Positions 1 to 6,847 of a stretch of DNA of 64,000 nt are shown here, in pieces (position 1 is the first letter of the stretch; each line of letters starts with the position of its first letter). A program made the position numbers and the translations under genes. Below the pieces are notes generated by a model that worked only from the letters and a program-made list of their open reading frames with translations, did not search any database and was not told where the DNA came from. The stretch lies in assembly GCA_022729705.1 (NCBI GenBank), contig DZAX01000006.1:1-64000 (forward strand). Reading direction: 5' to 3'. The DNA comes from Helicobacter cetorum. GTDB lineage: Bacteria > Campylobacterota > Campylobacteria > Campylobacterales > UBA6016.

Positions 1-2
1 TG

Positions 3-74
3 GATGCAAAGATGTTGTCTCGCTGTATATCTATAGCAAGAGAGGGCGAGGTTAGAATACCTTGCGTAAACTGA
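3..74 (+). pseudogene. Possible 3' part of a gene cut by the IS3 element
   Basis: A reading frame is open from the window edge for 23 codons and ends at a TGA whose bases are the first three of the IS element at 72. It could be the truncated end of a gene interrupted by the insertion. The fragment is too short to recognise and no continuation was found beyond 1417, so this is a weak call. Confidence 0.2.
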
Positions 75-108
75 AATGTCAACCCCTTTCCCAACAAACG
101 GATTTCAT

Positions 109-1026
109 TTAAGCGCATAGCTTAACCTCTGTTTCGTTTTTACTCAAGTTCCCTTTTTCAAAGTATCGCTTTTCATGCTCCGCCGGACTCATATTGCCAA
201 GCGCCGAGTGTAGCCTTTGTCTATTATAAAACACCTCTATATATTCAAATATCTGTTTTCTTACCTCATCAGGTGCTCTCTAGGATGGATTGGTTCTATA
301 CTCAGTTTTTAGCGTAGCAAAAAAGCTCTCCGAAACAGCGTTATCCCAGCAGTTACCTTTTCGACTCATACTTTGTATCACTCCATATCTTGCAAGCAGT
401 TCCCTATGCTCTTTTGAAGAGTACTGAGAGCCTCTATCTGTATGCCATAATAACCCTGGTCTTGGAGCTCTTGATTTAATAGCCGCTATTAGCGCATCGT
501 TTACTAAGAGTGTTTTCATATTTGATTTTAAAGACCAGCCTACTACTTTTCTTGAGAATAGATCTATAACGACGGCTAAATATAAAAAGCCTATTGTTGT
601 TGGTATATAAGTTATATCCCCAACAAACTTTTGGTTTGGCTTTATAGCTTTAAACTCTCTATTTAATAAGTTCTCAGCAGCTGTTCGTGTATGATTTGCA
701 TCAGGAGCTTGCAATCGAAACTTTCTTTTAGTCTTTACCTTGAGCCCACTCTTTTTCATTAGCTTTGTTATGCGTTTTCTAGATACAACAAGACCGCCCT
801 GTAAAAGCTTCGCCTTTAGTCTTCTTGCTCCTGAGTGTGAACGAGCGTTTATAAACTCTTTTTTAATAACATCGCAAAGAGCCGTATCTTCTTGTTGTTT
901 TTTAGACTCAGAGATAACGCCGTTTTTCTTATAGTAGTAATAGTTGTTTGCTTTAACGCCTAGTATTTTACACATGGTGCTAACGCTAAATAAATTACGA
1001 TGCTCTAATATAAAGGCGTATTTCAC
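109..1026 (-). pseudogene. IS3 transposase orfB with an in-frame amber codon
   Basis: This is the DDE integrase part of an IS3-family transposase. Motifs GDITYI, HTDRGSQY and SESFFATLK supply the three catalytic acidic residues, and the N-terminal HTH_21-like segment is present. It opens with GTG overlapping the orfA stop. A TAG at 280-282 follows residues NPS, where relatives have the tryptophan of NPSWRAPDEV. Beyond it the frame stays open for another 56 codons to TAA at 109-111 and encodes the normal family C-terminus ([18 protein letters not shown]). One TGG-to-TAG change therefore accounts for the truncation. The catalytic glutamate lies before the stop, so residual activity of the 248-residue product cannot be excluded. 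Confidence 0.88.
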
Positions 1027-1325
1027 TGAGCTTCTCTTGCAAAATACGCCGTAGCCTTTTTTAGAATCTCACACTCTTGCCTTAATCTGACGTTATCTTT
1101 TTTTAGATTTATGAGTTCTTGCTGTTGGGGTGTTCTATTCAGAGATGCCGGAGATTGAATATTGAGAGCTTTTCTGTGTTCTGTTATCCAGTTGTACAGC
1201 GTATTTGTTTTTAAGCCTAAATCTTTTGCTGTTTGGACTATGGATATAGAACCGTTTAGAGCTAAATCTACGGCTTCTTTTTTGAACTCTTTTGAGTATT
1301 GCGGTTTATTGTTTACTAGGCTCAT
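1023..1325 (-). CDS. IS3 transposase orfA
   Basis: This 100-residue protein binds the element ends. The N-terminal half is a helix-turn-helix of the transposase_8 type (YSKEFKKEAVDLAL, then TAKDLGLKTNTLYNW). The C-terminal part is a leucine-zipper-like coiled coil (ELINLKKDNVRLRQECEILKKA) that oligomerises OrfA and OrfAB in this family. The stop overlaps the GTG of orfB by four bases (GTGA). In IS3 elements a -1 frameshift normally joins the two frames into OrfAB. No strong A6G slippery run is visible, so coupling may be by reinitiation. The gene looks intact. Confidence 0.9.
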   Translation of the reverse strand: MSLVNNKPQYSKEFKKEAVDLALNGSISIVQTAKDLGLKTNTLYNWITEHRKALNIQSPASLNRTPQQQELINLKKDNVRLRQECEILKKATAYFAREAQ

Positions 1326-1531
1326 GATGGAAACTCCCGTGTATTTCTTGGATTATAGACTATCTGTGTTTTTGGATAGGGTGTAATCCGTTTGTTGGGG
1401 ATATGGTAGCCATTTCACTGATGAGTGGGTGGAGTTTTTTTGGGAGAGGGATGGCGGGGATAGTTGATTTATACGCCACAAGATAAACCAAAAAATCAGT
1501 ATAATCAAATAATTTGTAGATAGGGTAAGAG

Positions 1532-2626
1532 ATGAAAAGCCATTTTTTAAAAAATGTTGAATTTGCTAATTTTAAATGTTTTGAAAAGATAGAAGTTAAA
1601 GGGCTGAAAAATGTAAACTTAGTAGGCGGTAAAAACAATATTGGTAAAACTTCTTTCTTGGAAGGTTTAGAAATATTAGTTAATCCAAAATCGGCACTTG
1701 GCTTGAGAATTAAGTGTGTAGATATTTTAAGACGAAGACAGACTAAGAAAAGTATGAATCTATTTCAACCAATAATTTATCAAGCATTAAAATTTGATTT
1801 TTTTGCCTCTTCGGATAAAATAATAAAATTTACAAGTAATGTGGCGAGTGCAAATATAAAATATATTCCTATCAATGAAAAAATTGAAGCTTCAAATATT
1901 CATGCTGTAAATCCTCAACAAATTCAAGATGTTTATACATCAAAAATCGCATCTATTCCATTTATGGAATTTACTCTTGGAGATGAAAAATTTGCTTCTC
2001 CGATGCAAGATGTAGAAAATAATTTTTTTAATGCAGATGAGGCAAATGTTAAAAACAATGTAGTATTTATTTCATCGTGCACAACTGATGAATCGGCTTT
2101 AGCTACTTATTATGGTTATTTATTGAGTTTAGATAAAGAAGATGATTTGAATGCTCATCTGAATAACTTTGACACAGATATTCTTTCCCTAAAGGCTATT
2201 CCGGTAAATATCCAAGGGAATTATACTAGTGAATTGAAATTGAAATTGAAAAGTAGAAATACTTTAGTTAAGCTCTCATCTTTGGGCGAAGGCATTAATC
2301 GGTACATAGCAATTTTATGTGCCATATGGGCTAGTAAGGATGGTTATTTATTTATTGATGAGATAGAAAATGGAATACATTATACAAACTATAAAAAGCT
2401 TTGGCGGATTATTTTTGAAGCTTCAAAAATGGCAAATTGTCAAGTGTTTGCGACAAGCCATTCGAAAGAGTGCATAGAAGCATTTAATGAAGTAAATACA
2501 GATAATAAAGGTATTTATATTGAGTTTTATAAAAATCAAAAAACGGGATTAATTACAGTAAATGAAAGAGATAATGAGCAGTTAAATTATGCGCTCACGC
2601 ATGGTGGGAGCGTAAGGGGTGAGTAG
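1532..2626 (+). CDS. AAA_15/OLD-type ATPase of a two-gene defence-like operon
   Basis: A 364-residue SMC/ABC-like ATPase. Seen in the sequence are a Walker A GGKNNIGKT at residues 32-40, a signature-like LSSLGEG near 248-254, a Walker B FIDEIENG at 274-281, and a switch histidine in ATSHS near 307-311. The N-terminus (ANFKCFEKI) is typical of RecF/AAA_15 proteins. The next gene overlaps it by eight bases and encodes a Toprim-like protein, so the pair reproduces in two chains the ATPase-Toprim pairing of OLD nucleases. Proteins of this class often act in phage defence (OLD, PARIS AriA, Gabija). The start is chosen for the purine-rich GTAAGAG just upstream. Function is inferred from architecture and context only. 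Confidence 0.8.
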   Translation: MKSHFLKNVEFANFKCFEKIEVKGLKNVNLVGGKNNIGKTSFLEGLEILVNPKSALGLRIKCVDILRRRQTKKSMNLFQPIIYQALKFDFFASSDKIIKFTSNVASANIKYIPINEKIEASNIHAVNPQQIQDVYTSKIASIPFMEFTLGDEKFASPMQDVENNFFNADEANVKNNVVFISSCTTDESALATYYGYLLSLDKEDDLNAHLNNFDTDILSLKAIPVNIQGNYTSELKLKLKSRNTLVKLSSLGEGINRYIAILCAIWASKDGYLFIDEIENGIHYTNYKKLWRIIFEASKMANCQVFATSHSKECIEAFNEVNTDNKGIYIEFYKNQKTGLITVNERDNEQLNYALTHGGSVRGE

Positions 2627-3305
2627 TCTTGCTATAGTGGAAAGTCATAACGATAAATTTTTTATCGAAAAGGTGTCCGAAACTTTAGGACTAGGCAATA
2701 TATCTATAGATGAGCCAACATGCAATCCTTATGACTTTGAATGCCTTGATGGTCTGACAAAATTAGGTCGTAAACTTAATGAAGTAAAAACTAGGGTTGA
2801 TAGGTATGAAAAAATTGGAATTATTTTAGATGCCGATGATGAGGGAGTTAAGAAACGGATTGAATTTATAAATAGGCATTTGGCGGACATTTGTTCCGAT
2901 GTGAAATTGACGCAAATAAATGAATTTGTAAAATCGGCAGAACTTGATGTTGAAATTGGTTGCTACATTATGAATGTTGATGGGAGCGGCGAGCTTGATA
3001 CGGTTTTGAAGGCTATCAAAAATAAAGAGTCCATACATGCAGATTGTTTAGAATCCTGGAAGGAGTGTCTAGAACAAAAAGGGAAAGAAATTACAAAAAA
3101 AGATTTTGATAAATTCTGGGTTAGTAATTATTTAAGATTCGATACTTGTAGCAAGGAAGAGAAAAAGCAAGCAGACAAAAAATGCAAAGGCGAAGTAGCT
3201 ATAAAAAAAGACATTTGGAATTTTGATAGTCCAGTTTTAGGAGACTTGAAATCTTTTTTATTGCAGTTGGCATCAATACACGGGAGTTATTATGACAAAT
3301 TCTAA
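2619..3305 (+). CDS. DUF3226-like Toprim-fold protein, partner of the upstream ATPase
   Basis: A 228-residue protein with the hallmarks of a Toprim domain. A strand carries the first acidic residue (AIVESHNDKFF, E8) and a DxD motif appears in ILDADDEG (D71 and D73). These residues bind Mg2+ in topoisomerases, OLD nucleases and the DUF4435 effector of PARIS. The sequence resembles the DUF3226 family, whose members frequently sit beside AAA ATPases. Its start lies inside the ATPase gene (eight-base overlap), which implies translational coupling and probably a complex. Its role could be nuclease or tRNA/DNA-targeting effector; the sequence does not say which. It shares 14 bases with a tiny ORF at its 3' end. 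Confidence 0.75.
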   Translation: MSSLAIVESHNDKFFIEKVSETLGLGNISIDEPTCNPYDFECLDGLTKLGRKLNEVKTRVDRYEKIGIILDADDEGVKKRIEFINRHLADICSDVKLTQINEFVKSAELDVEIGCYIMNVDGSGELDTVLKAIKNKESIHADCLESWKECLEQKGKEITKKDFDKFWVSNYLRFDTCSKEEKKQADKKCKGEVAIKKDIWNFDSPVLGDLKSFLLQLASIHGSYYDKF

Positions 3306-3447
3306 CACCGAAAAAATAACCTTTAATATGCCTGTAGAGCTAAAAAATCAGGCAATGCAACAAAAAGAGCTAAAGAAATGGAAGAGGGCGGCTGAAAGCA
3401 CCGCAAAGGATAAAAAATACACTGCCGATATGAAAGGGTTTGGGTAA
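3292..3447 (+). CDS. Small 51-residue protein, third cistron of the ATPase/Toprim operon
   Basis: An ATG at 3292 lies within the last codons of the Toprim gene and opens a 51-codon frame ending at 3447. The product starts with KITFNMPVELK, which looks like the strand and first helix of a ribbon-helix-helix protein, and continues with a lysine-rich helix (KELKKWKRAA). Overlap by 14 bases suggests coupled translation. It may be a small regulator or antitoxin-like partner, or a truncated relic of a longer gene, because a repeat-like stretch (GTAACCACTCACCTAC) begins at the stop codon. Confidence 0.5.
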   Translation: MTNSNTEKITFNMPVELKNQAMQQKELKKWKRAAESTAKDKKYTADMKGFG

Positions 3448-3516
3448 CCACTCACCTACCCACCAAAAACGGAACTAAAATTGCTCTTTGTTGAGCATGA
3501 AACGTGAAGAAGCTGA

Positions 3517-3534
3517 TAAAAGAGTGCCTGACAC
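3517..3534 (+). repeat. Dispersed repeat AAAAGAGTGCCTGACAC, copy 1
   Basis: The 17-base motif occurs here, again at 4021-4037 (preceded by a partial copy at 4008-4020) and at 13613-13629, always in the same orientation on the plus strand. It lies outside genes or at gene breakpoints. It resembles the short dispersed motifs mobilised by REP-associated or IS transposases, but no such transposase is in the window. Confidence 0.6.
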
Positions 3535-3547
3535 TCATTTCATGCTT

Positions 3548-3646
3548 TTACTGCTTCTTTACTTGATATTCTTGATATTTCACCAAGAGCACAAAAGCCA
3601 ATCCCAATATGAAAATTGCTGTAGCACCTATTTCTAAGCTACTCAT
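3548..3646 (-). CDS. 32-residue single-span membrane peptide
   Basis: The start codon overlaps the stop of the upstream 61-residue gene (ATGAGTAG), so the two are probably co-translated. The product is MSSLEIGA followed by one hydrophobic span (TAIFILGLAFVLLV) and a short charged tail (KYQEYQVKKQ). It is too short for family assignment. Tiny paired membrane proteins of this kind occur in toxin-antitoxin and phage-related loci, but no function can be claimed. Confidence 0.5.
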   Translation of the reverse strand: MSSLEIGATAIFILGLAFVLLVKYQEYQVKKQ

Positions 3647-3824
3647 CTTTAGCTCCCTTATTAATAAGATATGTTCCCATTAGCACTATCAATATTGCTA
3701 CTGCAACAGTGTAAAGCGACAAGCCCTCGCCTTTTACCAGCGGAGTAATCAATGCTATGGCTACAATAATTTTTACGAAATCATAGAGAAGCTTTCCGAC
3801 TTCCTTCAGTGTCTCTTTTTTCAT
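3639..3824 (-). CDS. 61-residue two-span membrane protein (DUF6722-like)
   Basis: The protein has an amphipathic, charged start (MKKETLKEVGKLLYDFVK) followed by two hydrophobic spans (IIVAIALITPLV and LYTVAVAILIVLMGTYLI) and a short basic/acidic tail. The layout resembles small inner-membrane proteins of the DUF6722 type; I recognise the pattern but cannot confirm membership. It is followed, with overlapping stop and start, by a 32-residue membrane peptide. The gene starts at a clear ATG preceded by an AAAGAGA-like purine run, and the region upstream is AT-rich. Confidence 0.6.
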   Translation of the reverse strand: MKKETLKEVGKLLYDFVKIIVAIALITPLVKGEGLSLYTVAVAILIVLMGTYLINKGAKDE

Positions 3825-4007
3825 AATTCAATTATAGCAAAAAAATAAAATAAAAAGTTGAGATTTTTAAGAGAGAATCTGCATTATGTGAAAAAAAAGA
3901 GGGGAAGACGTTCCCCCCCCCTTGAGTGGGAACGAAGCAAGAAAAAAATAAGAAAATGCATCAATATCAGGGTCTGACCCCCATATTTAGTCTTTGGTGT
4001 TGCGCAT

Positions 4008-4037
4008 AAAAGAGTGCCTTAAAAGAGTGCCTGACAC
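4008..4037 (+). repeat. Dispersed repeat AAAAGAGTGCCT(GACAC), one partial and one full copy
   Basis: A partial copy (4008-4020) and a full copy (4021-4037) lie head to tail, followed by a T-run, 11 bases past the 3' end of the DUF262 gene. The same motif occurs at 3517 and 13613. A palindrome GGGTCTGACCCC lies at 3970-3981 just upstream. Confidence 0.6.
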
Positions 4038-4048
4038 CTTTTTTTATT

Positions 4049-6088
4049 TTAATCCTTAATCGTATAAACAAAATCATCACCACTTAATCCAAACTTTTCA
4101 CATATTAATTTTAGATAAGTCATTTTTGCATTAGCACCTAAATTTGTTTCTATAAAATAATTTTCTTTTATCTCATATGCTATTCTACAATCACTTTTAA
4201 TACTTGAAATAATTCTTTGTTTTTTCCCACTAAAATCATCATCGCTCAATAACGACTTTGCAATATCCCAGTTAGAATCAACTAAAATCTTTACAACATT
4301 TACGAATAAATCATTCCAAGATTTAGCACTATATTTTTCGTTCAATAGCTCAAAAGAAGATGGTTTTGTACCCGCAATATCAATATCATCGCCAAGAGTA
4401 TAAAAGTCTTTATCTGTGTTTTGCAAATCAAGTTTTAAGTCTAGCTCTTTTGGGTATTTCCATAATATTTTTGCATCCTCAAAGATAACACCTGCTCTTT
4501 TGTTTATCTCTGTATCATCCCAACTTATAGCATTAATAAAATATTGATTGAGTTTTAGTCTGCTTTGTTCATTTAAAATTTGTTTTTTCTCTTCAAAAGA
4601 TCTGTTTCCGAGTTGAGTATTATCGCCTGAAAGTGACAAGTTGCCGATATTATGCAAATATCTGTCATGAATTATTTGATATTTATCTCCAAGTTTTGCT
4701 TTCCAAGAGTTTGTCAAGGTTTGTGGCATAAAATGTTCTATTGAAAGGGTAGCAATGTCCACCTTTTCATTGTTATCTTTATTTTCAAGCCTGAGTAAAA
4801 TAAATTTTATATTTTTTAGATTATAAGCATCCCTTGAAGTAAAATCAGCCCTAAACTCTTCATTATCTGGAAAAATTGCAGAACCTCTTTTGGAAAATAA
4901 AAGTGTTGCAAAATATTTACTAAAATATTCATAACTAAAATTCTGAATCTCTAAAATATCACTAAACAAAGATGCAAAAACTTTATTTAGGGCATTGGTT
5001 GGCTTATTGCAAACCATTCTTCTGATTATGTAACTTTCAATAATTTCCAAAGTTGCAAACAACTCTTTTTCATTAATCAGTTGTTTATTGAAATTTTCTA
5101 CAACAGACAATAAAAAAGGATAAACGACCCCAATTTTAAGTTGTTTTAGATTTTTTAAATTTTGAGCATATATCTCATTATGTGGGAATAGAAAAGTTTT
5201 ATAAATTTTTGAATATTCTAAAAGTTCACCCAGTAGCTCTTTTGTTTGGATCTTTTGAGAAGAAACGAATAGTTTAAAAGCTTCATAAGTATCATCTTTG
5301 TTTGGTATTTTATTTTGTTTCATCGTCAAATAATCTCTTACAAAATTTGATATATTTTCACTTGTCAAATTCTCTTCTATTTTAAACCAATATTTTTCAA
5401 ACAGTTCAATTTGTTCATCAGCTTCTTTATCCATAAGTAAAAAATTTCTTATCAAATCCGATTGAGACAAACTAACCCCCGTTGAATTGATACTTTCAAA
5501 AATAAGCTGTGGATTATCATCTCTACGATTAAGGGCAATATGAACTATAAATAACTTTTTAAATCCAAGATAGAGTGTTTTATAATCTCCGAAACTTTGA
5601 ATTTTATTTTTAAAAAAATTATAGTTTTTGTAGATATTTGAATTTGTATCTATTGTGTCAAAGTCATTTTTTAGTAGTTTTTTGAAAACTTCATCGTCTT
5701 TTTTGATAGGCTTTAGTTTTAATTTATTTTTTTCATCAAGTCTTTTATTGATTAAAAAACTTTCAAGTATTTCATCTTTTAAGTCTTCATCGTCAATAAC
5801 ATCATGCAAAGCTTTTAGAAAAAGTGTCGAAGTTGTAAGCCGTTGTTGACCATCAATGATTACATATTCTTTAAAATCAATCGAATCAGTATCGCTGTTT
5901 GCAACATAAACAACAGAACCCATAAAATGACTTTTTCGTTCACTTTGAAGCCCTATATTTTTAATATCTTCAAACAGTTGCAAACAATTTTTTTCTTTCC
6001 AATCATAATTTCTTTGATACACTGGAATAATAAATCTTGTCTTATTTGAAGATAAAAAATCTTCTATACTTATTTGTCTTGCTTCCAC
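4049..6088 (-). CDS. DUF262/DUF1524 (GmrSD-type) restriction protein
   Basis: A fused GmrS-GmrD-like protein of 679 residues. The N-terminal DUF262 domain shows IPVYQRNYDW (21-30) and the IDGQQRLTT motif (78-86), the ParB-like NTPase signature. The DUF1524 HNH-type nuclease shows IEHFMPQ (450-456) and HNIGNLSL (479-486). Characterised relatives restrict phage DNA with modified cytosines or other modifications. A frame open to 6175 would add 29 residues, but a GTG at 6086-6088 has AAAGGAGA directly upstream and gives the usual MEARQISIEDFL start, so I prefer it. A further 190 residues follow the HNH region and are not assigned. It stands alone, downstream of a repeat element. Confidence 0.88.
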   Translation of the reverse strand: MEARQISIEDFLSSNKTRFIIPVYQRNYDWKEKNCLQLFEDIKNIGLQSERKSHFMGSVVYVANSDTDSIDFKEYVIIDGQQRLTTSTLFLKALHDVIDDEDLKDEILESFLINKRLDEKNKLKLKPIKKDDEVFKKLLKNDFDTIDTNSNIYKNYNFFKNKIQSFGDYKTLYLGFKKLFIVHIALNRRDDNPQLIFESINSTGVSLSQSDLIRNFLLMDKEADEQIELFEKYWFKIEENLTSENISNFVRDYLTMKQNKIPNKDDTYEAFKLFVSSQKIQTKELLGELLEYSKIYKTFLFPHNEIYAQNLKNLKQLKIGVVYPFLLSVVENFNKQLINEKELFATLEIIESYIIRRMVCNKPTNALNKVFASLFSDILEIQNFSYEYFSKYFATLLFSKRGSAIFPDNEEFRADFTSRDAYNLKNIKFILLRLENKDNNEKVDIATLSIEHFMPQTLTNSWKAKLGDKYQIIHDRYLHNIGNLSLSGDNTQLGNRSFEEKKQILNEQSRLKLNQYFINAISWDDTEINKRAGVIFEDAKILWKYPKELDLKLDLQNTDKDFYTLGDDIDIAGTKPSSFELLNEKYSAKSWNDLFVNVVKILVDSNWDIAKSLLSDDDFSGKKQRIISSIKSDCRIAYEIKENYFIETNLGANAKMTYLKLICEKFGLSGDDFVYTIKD

Positions 6089-6114
6089 TATTTCTCCTTT
6101 TTTATTAAAATATT

Positions 6115-6245
6115 GTAACCACTCACCTACATGCCAAAAAAGTTGATTTTGACCTAGATAAGCGTCAAAAAGCACTCATTTTGAAGTCAAATTTGGCAAA
6201 AACTAAGCAAAATAATTAAAAATTAAGAGGTAGGTGAGTGCTTAC
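6115..6245. repeat. 131-bp element with 16-bp terminal inverted repeats
   Basis: The stretch begins GTAACCACTCACCTAC and ends with the inverted counterpart GTAGGTGAGTGCTTAC (one mismatch). Its AT-rich interior has no ORF. A single end of the same type (GTAACCACTCACCTACC) occurs alone at 3443-3459 on the other side of the restriction gene. The two sites bracket the membrane-peptide genes and the DUF262 gene, which is consistent with a MITE or with recombination scars around an acquired segment. Confidence 0.5.
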
Positions 6246-6288
6246 GATTTTACTAGATGTTGGTTTGTTTGTCGCTTGCTTTTAGAGT

Positions 6289-6320
6289 GGTTGGCGACTA
6301 TAGTGTGATGAGGCTGGACA
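6289..6320 (+). repeat. IS-end-like repeat, copy 1 (GACTATAGTGTGATGAGGCT)
   Basis: A roughly 28-base stretch ending TGGACAC matches, with some changes, sequences at 11893-11920 and 30104-30131. On the minus strand it reads TGTCCAGCCTCATCAC, like the terminal repeat of an IS. It ends five bases before the stop codon of the next gene. Confidence 0.4.
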
Positions 6321-6325
6321 CATAA

Positions 6326-6712
6326 CTAGATTAAATACTTCTCAAAAAGTCTCTTTAGTATAAGAGCTTCTTTGAGTCCGCCACCACTTTTTGCCCTCTC
6401 TTCAAGAGCCAATATCTCATCTTTTGATAGATTAAAATACACAACGCTAACAGCCGATTCAAACTCTTGTTCGGCAAGCTTTTTGGTAAGCGATGTTTTG
6501 CCTATGCCAATAGATATAGGCTTGTCGTCGTTTTCACCGTCATTTTCTTCAAACAAATGAATTAAGCCCATAAAGTTTGTATAAAAATCAACAATAAAAG
6601 CAATCTGCTCATTCGCAGAGTAGTGAGCCTTTTGCCTAAAAAAAGGTCCCGCCTCATCAATATAATCTTTTAACTTTGCGTATTTTTTCTTTATCTCTTC
6701 TTGTTTTTGCAT
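6326..6712 (-). CDS. Hypothetical protein, 128 residues
   Basis: I do not recognise this protein. It is soluble, charged and probably largely helical, with a basic N-terminus (EEIKKKYAKLKDY), a central acidic patch (EENDGENDDK near 55-64) and a C-terminal helical stretch ending FEKYLI. An ATG preceded by AAAAA-rich sequence starts it. It lies in the accessory stretch between the restriction gene and a palindromic repeat, with no co-directional partner close by. Confidence 0.55.
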   Translation of the reverse strand: MQKQEEIKKKYAKLKDYIDEAGPFFRQKAHYSANEQIAFIVDFYTNFMGLIHLFEENDGENDDKPISIGIGKTSLTKKLAEQEFESAVSVVYFNLSKDEILALEERAKSGGGLKEALILKRLFEKYLI

Positions 6713-6739
6713 TTTTTTGCTTTACATTCAAATGGTATG

Positions 6740-6812
6740 CGATAACAAGCGAAGCCCGTCATCGCTACGCTAGCCGCTATAGCGCTAAAGCTAGCCGCGT
6801 AAGCGGCAGATT
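6740..6812. repeat. Palindromic repeat, family A, copy 1
   Basis: Contains CTAGCCGC ... GCGGC-type inverted segments and the string GCTAAAGCTAGCCGCGTAAG. Related copies are at 38471-38547 (inverted) and 54838-54912. All sit between genes and can fold into two or three hairpins. Confidence 0.7.
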
Positions 6813-6847
6813 TTTTCATTTGTATCTAAATACCTGACAATTTTGCT

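Larger units (their letters stand above)
72..1417 (-). mobile_element. IS3-family insertion sequence, about 1.35 kb
   Basis: The two ends form a 30-bp imperfect terminal inverted repeat (72-101 against 1388-1417; 24 of 30 positions match by eye) that begins TGAAATG and shares CCAACAAACGG. The element starts TG and ends CA, as IS3 elements do. Inside lie two overlapping genes, orfA and orfB, on the minus strand. The bases directly flanking the ends (AAC and CTG) do not form a matching target duplication, so there may have been rearrangement after insertion. The transposase carries a stop codon, so the copy is probably inactive by itself. Confidence 0.85.

Noticed and set aside
1532-3305. Direct naming of the ATPase/Toprim pair as PARIS
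   Set aside because: The second protein resembles DUF3226 and not the DUF4435 AriB; only the architecture is shared.
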